From assembly GCA_037039685.1 (NCBI GenBank), contig JAWNGF010000008.1, positions 496,001 to 560,000 of the forward strand: DNA of 64,000 nucleotides, written 5' to 3'. This DNA comes from Ceratobasidium sp. AG-K. Its lineage: Eukaryota > Basidiomycota > Agaricomycetes > Cantharellales > Ceratobasidiaceae. The notes beneath the pieces were generated by a model. The model searched no databases. It saw only the letters and a list, made by a program, of their open reading frames with translations, and was not told the origin of the DNA. The first letter of the stretch is position 1; each line of letters starts with the position of its first letter. The position numbers and the translations under genes were made by a program. Below, in pieces: positions 57,850 through 64,000 of this stretch.

Positions 57850-58366
57850 TCACCCAGGCTTGCAACATTGTCCACCTTTACAGCATTGGTACCCTTTTGG
57901 ACAACATCCCTAGGGAAATCGAACCATGAATTAGTGCGCCATTCTAGTTATTATCGAGGTTCGGAACCACAAATCGCACCTTTCCGTCACACCCATTGTA
58001 AGCATTTAGGCAGCACAAACCGCTGTAACACCACGACCCAGAATTGCAGCATTTACTGCCTCCACAGCACCAGCCTCCCAATCTACAACACTTCCCAGGG
58101 TCGTTTGAACAGGAGCCGTATCCAGAGGGGCACCGAGAACCGCTACCAGTGCTACTGCCAAAGTTACCGGGTTCCGGCCCAGTGCCCTCGTCGGGTTCTG
58201 ATACAAACGACTCTTGGGGAACCCAGTCCTGGGTATTTGGATCGGCGGCCCCGACGAACAGGTTTGGGTCGGCAACTGGCGCAACGGGAGCAGGCTCGGT
58301 TTGATCAGCGACAATTTGCAGTGCTGCGAGGAGTAACCAGAACGCAAGCAAGTAAATGGAGCGCAT
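57850..58366 (-). CDS. Cysteine-rich secreted protein, granulin-like spacing (copy B)
   Basis: The start at 58366 (MRSIYLLAFWLLLAALQIV) gives a better signal peptide than the ATG four codons upstream. A Pro/Asp-rich linker with EPDEGTG is followed by C-x6-C-x6-CC-x5-CC-x4-CC-x5-C-x4-CC-x6-C. An intron (donor GTGCGA at about 57984, acceptor at about 57911) leads to a last exon GCCPKGYQCCKGGQCCKPG and stop TGA (57852-57850). Without splicing the frame would end sooner, so the intron rests on the Cys pattern continuing. Paralogue of the gene at 53996-54460; it has more Cys pairs. Confidence 0.8.
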
Positions 58367-59437
58367 GATGTGGCACATGGATTGCTCAATTCAACCTGAG
58401 GATAAAGGCTACAAGCCGATACCAGGCCGAGCCCGCGGGAGGACGATTTTAAGTGCACGAGGAGGAGTGGTGTAGGGCTTCGAGGAGGCGAAGTACGCTC
58501 GCAGTCGCCAACTCAATGTCCCTTCGTCGGCGTTCAATCCCAGGAGATCGTGATGGGGGCACCAGCAGCATGCTGTGGTATTGCGGCTGTGAAATTGGGC
58601 ATCCATAATGGGTGAAATGTCTTCAACATAGCTAAGATTGTAACATTTCCTTTACGAATAAGTCTAAACTTCACGTCTCGTGGTCATATCCTGCGAGGCA
58701 CGGCCTGTCGGCCTTAAGGCTTGGCGGAGGTTCTTTGAATTCAAACGCCACCATTTGGACTAGAGACTCGCGTCTCGATTGGCGAACTTTGATGGATCTG
58801 GACACGAGTCGACTTTGTTGACTTTATCGAGCTGGAAGTTGATCTGAAGATGCTTTTATGCTATGTGGGCTGTGCTGAATGACCGGCTCGGGCCCGGAAG
58901 GCCCTGGTCGAGCAATACGTCCTGGATCGAGGCGACCTGGTAAATTTAGTGCAAGTCCAGTGTGGTATATCGTCCCTGATAATTGCAATGATGGGCGGTA
59001 CTGTTGATCCACAGCCGGCTCGCAGGCGCCACGGCTGGGCCTCCTGTTGGCGGACATTGTTTGCATAGCCTCCAAGTTGGGGGTCTCGCCTCTTCAGGAG
59101 CTGTTCGCACATTGCCCGCATACATGTTCCAGTTGGGAGTAGGTAATATCCCCTTGGCCTTTTCACAAAGCATGTCAGTTGATTTTGAAAACAGAAGTTT
59201 CGTGAAAGAAGACAACGTGTGCCGCACCCCTTACCGGAAGGCTGCAACGCACTGAAAGCTGCAGTAACAGGGAGAAGGATAGTCAACACCTAAAATCAGC
59301 ATCTGAGCACCGACATTTGAGTCCACCGCTGGTACGCTTTATTTATCAAATCACAGCTCTAAGTATGCATGGCGAATCGTTGAGTTGACACAATACGAGT
59401 ACATGCGGTTTTGATTGCGAACTCCTAGCAGTACTTC
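58367..59437. other. Intergenic, no convincing gene
   Basis: A minus-strand ORF (58861-59289) begins with a short hydrophobic segment (MLTILLPVTAAFSALQ) and has scattered Cys, but no consistent exon model or homology; left uncalled. Confidence 0.45.
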
Positions 59438-60878
59438 TCAAGGTGCAGGCGGCGTTCCTGGCACACCTTCATTTGGTCTAGGCCCAGCGTTGGATGGGCG
59501 TGGAGAAGGGCTCTTTCGGGGCACTTCAGGGGGTACGATCGTTGCCGATGTTCGCCTCTCGTATTCTTGGTCATCGCCTCGGTCATCGATGGAGAAACGT
59601 GTGTCGAGCATGGGCGCTCGTTCGTGCTCATCCTGCGACAACGGCTGGAACCCGTCTCCTCTTGGAGGTGGCGCTTGCACATTGCTCCCAAACCCGCCTG
59701 TTGGCCCAAATCCGTTTCCTCGTGCGAATGCGTGCCCGCTACCCCTTCCAAACCCGCTTCCACCGCCACCTCGAGGGTTGCTGGATACCCAACCATCGTT
59801 ACGCCGGCCAAAGTTGTCTTTGATAAAGTAGATAAAGTCGGTAAAAGTTGTCGAGGAAAGGGGAGAGGCGGTTGGAAGTTGGTCTAGGCCACGATAACCA
59901 AGAACGAAGCGATTGTACAACGTTGCCCCGACGAGGTATGTCAGAATGGCGGCTAGGAGTCTGTCGGAGGGTGTGCAGGATCAAGGGCGGCGAGATAATG
60001 ATCGAGTTTGCAATTTAGGAAGATTTGGTGAATTGCATTATCGTTTGGTAAATCTTGACTCACATTGCGCCAAAAACAGCAATAAACCCACCAATCCCGG
60101 CGCTCTTGGCTGTTGCACAAGCAACCTGTTATCCTTATGTGAGCCAAAGCAGGTGGCCCCATGTTCCAAGTCGTGTACTTACGTGCGTCCGCCACTCAAA
60201 GAAAAATGCGCACGCCTTGTCATCTTCGGGTGGCAATTGGGCGACGAGTACAGGTGAGCCGACCGCAAACACCGCCGGGTCACAGATAAAGCTTTGGCAC
60301 ACGAGACAAATTAATACAAGCAAGACGGACGTAAAGGAATGGAAGCGTACCGTATCACTGTTGATGCTTTCAAATCCTTTGCGCTCACACAGGTCGAGCC
60401 GTTCTCATACACGAGTAAGGGGTGCTTTTGCGCAAGGTGTATGGTGGTATTGAATGTGCTACATAGGCGGTTGGTTAATTTGAATAATATTGAAGAATGT
60501 TGCTCACCCAATTGAAAGATCGCCGTGGTCACCTCGCACAAATCCTCCAATTGTGTCGACTTTGTCCACGTGCTGCGGATTCCACAGCTCAGACTTGACG
60601 GCCTGGCACACATTGAGTGTGAACTTTCGACCTGAATCAGATGTGAAAGTGTAATCTTTTCTGTTGTCGGGTGGTCCGCGTGTCGAGCGAGTGAAATGAA
60701 ATGCCGCACCATGGTCAGTCACGTTCAACGGGAGGCGGAATCAACTTGCTCACTTGGACCTCAACGGGGATAAATCATAATATCCATTTTCATCTTCACC
60801 AGTACATGGAGCCGGATCAGCACTGTTTACAAGGCCGAACAATAAAAATATTGAGACAAGAGATCGTTTTAGTTTCAT
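59438..60878 (-). CDS. Atg27/mannose-6-phosphate-receptor-like type I membrane protein
   Basis: Start at 60878: signal peptide MKLKRSLVSIFLLFGLVNSA, then lumenal MRH-type domain across several exons: DPAPCTGEDENGYYDLSPLR, KDYTFTSDSGRKFTLNVCQA, the TFNTTIHLAQKHPLLVYENG exon, then FICDPAVFAVGSPVLVAQLP and KACAFFFEWRTHVAC. The membrane helix (GGFIAVFGAM...AAILTYLVGATLYNRF) is followed by YRGLDQLP, a motif of Atg27 and related sorting receptors, and a Gly/Arg- and Pro-rich cytoplasmic tail. It probably cycles between Golgi, endosome and vacuole. Whether it is the Atg27 or the MRL1-like member cannot be settled here. Confidence 0.85.
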
Positions 60879-61095
60879 GGCAAGATGATCGTCGTGCTGC
60901 CATGGTGTCGCAGGGTAGAATTACATAACAATGATGTGCTGACTAAAGCGGGTCGCGCAATTAAATTACTTGGAGAGCCAGCTACAAGGTCAACTGAGAA
61001 CAGCGGACGGCGGACATGAAACGGATGGAAAAATGTATTGGATTGAATCAATGCTTCACAATACACGAACAGCTTTTCAAATTGCAACTCGCACA

Positions 61096-62964
61096 CTACC
61101 GATCCACTTCGCTGTGGGTGATATAGATCAGCACACGTATTCTCCTAAGGTGACCAAGTACATACCCAAACACAAGATCCATGGTTCCGATGATAGCGAC
61201 TGCGTCGGGGAGGAAGTGATGACGCATCATAAAGTCGGCGCCAGCCAAATGCGCAAACCCTGGAGCGCGAATCTTGCATCGATAGGGGCGGTTGGAGCCA
61301 TCCCTGGAAACCAGGATGATTAGATGAGCAAGGAGGAAGTTGGGGATTGACTAACGAGACAAGGTAAACACCCATTTCTCCTTTGGGCGCTTCGATGGCG
61401 GTGTAGGTCTCTCCTGGTGGTACAGAGTAACCCTCGCTGAATAGCTAGCGTCCGGCGCGACGTATGAGCAAAGATATAAAATCAGTAAAATACAATGGCA
61501 CTGACCTTGAAGTGATGGATCAAGGCTTCCATGTTCTCTTTCATCGATGCGCGAGGGGGGGGGACGAGCTTGTAGTCGTCAACTTTGATGACACCAGCGG
61601 GCATTTTATTCAAGCACTAAACGAACTCAGGTTAGTATTTGACCCAAGTGAAATCATCGTACCACGAACCTGATGGATAATCCTCAGAGACTCCCGGAAT
61701 TCCTGAACACGGCACAAATACCGGTCATAACAATCCCCATTATGTCCAACGGGGACATCAAACTCGACTTCGGCGTACTTGTCGTACGGCTGCACTTTAC
61801 GGATATCCCATGGTACACCGCTTCCACGCAACATTACACCGGAGAAGCTGTAGTCTAGGGCTTGCTGGGCCGTAACTTTTCCGATTCCGATGGTCCGCGC
61901 TTTCCAGATCCGGTTTCCAGTCACGACTTCTTCAATTTCGTCCACACGGGAACTAAACTGAGTTGACCACTTGTGAATGTCTTCGAGCAGGCCGTGAGGG
62001 AGATCGAATGCGACTCCTCCTGGGCGAACATATGCAGCGTGGAGACGAGCACCCGAAACTCGTTCGTAAAACTCCATGAGCTTTTCGCGTTCCTCGAAGC
62101 CCCAAAGGAAAGGCGTCAACGCGCCAACGTCCATGGCGTGGGTGAGGACGGCCATCAAATCTGTTCCGACCATCGGTGAATAAAATGGGGCGGAAGGAAT
62201 GGTTTAACTCACGGTTCAAGACACGAGTGATTTCACCAAATAGAGTGCGAATCCATTGCGCACGTTCGGGTACCTCGATGTTCAGTAGCTTCTCGACAGC
62301 GAGCGAGTAGCATTGCTCATTGGTCACTTTAGTGGATAATGAGTTGGACCTTATGAGACAAACGAACTAGAAAACGCACTCATCGAGACGTAATCGAGAC
62401 GATCAAAGTAAGGTAAGGCCTGATTATATGTTTTGTACTCGATCAACTTTTCGGTTCCACGATGAAGTAGACCGATGTGCTGTTGCGGCGAGGAAGGGTA
62501 AATCACGACGATCCTCACGAGAGTACGTTGCATGGTACATACCGGGTCGGACCGCAGAATCTCTTCACCGTTCAGTTCAAGAATGAGACGGAGCACTCCG
62601 TGAGCAGCAGGGTGTTGTGGCCTGCCGATGCATTTGGTAAGTGACCATCTTGGCTTATGTATCAAGGCGAGCATACCCAAAGTTCACTAGTCAAAGTAGG
62701 TGAGAGTACCGACGTTGGGCCAACTAATTTCAACTTACCAGTAAAGTGCCGCATTGTCGCATCTTTCCTGGTGCCCGTTTCTCCAAGAACTGACTTTAGG
62801 TCCATCGTATGTAAGTCCTCCACCGTGTGATACTCGAGTCCGTGTTTAGTCCCGGGAGCGGGCGCCTCCGACGACATTTTACGCTGAGCGATAGGAGCGA
62901 CACATCGTCGAGTCGCAGTCCGAGCGAGCTGAGGAGCCAGTCTGCTACGAAGCAACGACGCCAT
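61096..62964 (-). CDS. NDUFS2: NADH:ubiquinone oxidoreductase 49-kDa subunit, mitochondrial
   Basis: Core complex I subunit lining the quinone site near cluster N2. Start at 62964: presequence [20 protein letters not shown], then [21 protein letters not shown] across an intron, [85 protein letters not shown], and [20 protein letters not shown]. The last exon is five codons (GEVDR-stop) after an intron with acceptor CACCCACAG, ending at 61096. About eight exons, intact. It lies 217 bp upstream of the Atg27-like gene on the same strand. Confidence 0.95.
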
Positions 62965-63149
62965 GGTGAAGGGACGAATCAAATCCAAGTCCTTACCATT
63001 GGGTCACGTGGTGCGGACGTAAGCTGGCGCTTAGCTCGCTCAAGCTCGCGCATAGCCCTAGCCTCAAGGCTTAAACCCCTCCGCCACTGACCAGGCTCCA
63101 CCAAGTCAAAATTTCCTCAAATCATAGATCCAAGGACCCGAAGAGAAGC

Positions 63150-64000
63150 ACGCTGGCGACGACCTAGGAGGCGACCCGCGCTTCCCGATGTGATCGCCTG
63201 CCTGGACGCCATTCACGTATGTACCGACCATACAATGCTCTGAGACGCGAGGTAACGAGGATAAAGAACACCACAGAAAACCAAGACGATTACGAAGAGT
63301 TAGCGATCGAAATAAATTCCATGTCCGAGAATATCGCCCAGCGCATAGAGCGACTCGGGCTTGAAGGGAGCAATGGGACAGTCGCGCGAATCGCCAAGTA
63401 TGTCTGTTCTATGAAAACGAGCACGCTCGCTAAATCATAGAGTAGGCTGATTGCGGAAGAAGCTGCCGAAATCAAGAAACATCAAAGCTATGGATCTATA
63501 CAATGAACACTTGAATCAGAAGACGTGATCGAGCGTTGCCCGCGGATCGAGGCGCTGTTTCAACGACTACAAGTAGGTGTATCAATGGGAAACACGATCA
63601 GAGGAACCTAATATCTACAAAGGCCGATACGGCTCTTCGCTCGTGGCAGACTACGGATAGTCACTTCAAGGTGCGTGATTATTAGCGTTCGCTTGACTAC
63701 GCCGATGGTAACTCTCCGCCGGTAGCTGTCGCTGCTCGGCGGGGTTGGCACCAGTGAGCGACACTCGATACAACTCGAGTTACTCCACAACCATCAAACG
63801 TCGAGGGTGTACTGCAGAAACGCGCGAGCAGATTCAGGCTGACCTGCAACACTGGGTTCAAGACCCGAGCGGTGCCAAGGTATACTGGGTGAATGCTATG
63901 ACCGGAACCGGCAAAACTACAATCGCATACAGCCCGTGCGAGTGGCTCGAGGAAAATCACCTACTTGATGCCAGCGTTTTTTGCTCTCGTACATCGTCGT
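63150..64000 (+). pseudogene. NLR-like NACHT gene, 5' part, with in-frame stop
   Basis: Runs off the right edge. Pieces in order: LPDVIACLDAIH, NALRREVTRIKNT, DDYEELAIEINSMSENIAQR, after an intron LIAEEAAEIKKHQS, EDVIERCPRIEALFQRLQ, ADTALRSWQTTDSHFK, then TIKRRGCTAETREQIQADLQ, WVQDPSGAKVYWVNAMTGTG, and the P-loop GTGKTTIAYSPCEWLEENH. This is the N-terminal helical domain and NACHT start seen in the large basidiomycete NLR families. In the frame that preserves the family sequence there is a TGA at 63504-63506 between SIQ and TLESEDV. The true start is not identifiable and the 5' part looks worn. Confidence 0.7.

Noticed and set aside
58861..59289. Possible secreted Cys-containing ORF (MLTILLPVTAAFSALQ...)
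   Set aside because: The signal segment is short and may lie in an intron-like context; Cys spacing does not match the two nearby cysteine-rich genes.

Overview
The window looks like nuclear DNA of an agaricomycete basidiomycete, most likely a Rhizoctonia/Ceratobasidiaceae-type fungus. Supporting signs are genes split by many 45-75 nt GT-AG introns, basidiomycete families of the DUF6533, DUF6532 and Plavaka transposase types, and an NLR-like NACHT gene. The taxonomic call is inference from protein style, not a database match. All exon structures were worked out by eye from splice sites and reading frames.

Layout. 1-4.8 kb: most of a class I myosin gene (minus strand, 3' end outside the window). 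4.8-6.3 kb: gene-poor, with one broken secreted-peptide ORF. 6.3-14.7 kb: a Tc1-like DNA transposon whose transposase is split by a nearly pristine Ty3/gypsy chromovirus-type retrotransposon (415-bp LTRs with one difference, 5-bp target duplication). 14.8-15.5 kb: decayed glycoside-hydrolase-like gene. 16.4-18.2 kb: DUF6533-type membrane protein. 18.5-22.0 kb: spliceosomal GTPase Snu114. 22.9-25.4 kb: two orphan genes. 25.4-28.5 kb: gene-poor, with a duplicated 231-bp block.

28.5-45 kb is the most unusual part. Two 1,751-bp inverted arms (28528-30278 and 36667-38417) enclose a second, off-centre inverted repeat with 1,257-bp arms (32793-34049 and 34791-36047). The inner arms each carry one complete copy of a small secreted, hydrophobic, cysteine-containing protein gene, head to head. 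A third, broken copy abuts the left outer arm. The right outer arm is one end of a Plavaka-type DNA transposon that carries a transposase gene and a divergently transcribed DUF6532-type gene. The left outer arm is a truncated copy of the same end.

44.4-47.6 kb is gene-poor. 47.6-53.1 kb is a compact housekeeping block: a RAMP4/Ysy6-like ER protein, an RBBP4/Hat2-type WD40 histone chaperone, ATP synthase subunit e, a mitochondrial-type glutaredoxin, and a proline-rich protein with a conserved C-terminal domain. 54-58.4 kb holds two related cysteine-rich secreted proteins separated by 3.4 kb without genes. 59.4-63 kb holds an Atg27/mannose-6-phosphate-receptor-like membrane protein and the nuclear 49-kDa subunit of respiratory complex I. 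The right edge holds the start of an NLR-like NACHT gene with an in-frame stop.

The core genes (actin motor, splicing, chromatin assembly, respiration, redox, sorting) do not form one pathway. They are conserved islands between transposon-rich, fast-changing segments that also hold the secreted-protein genes.
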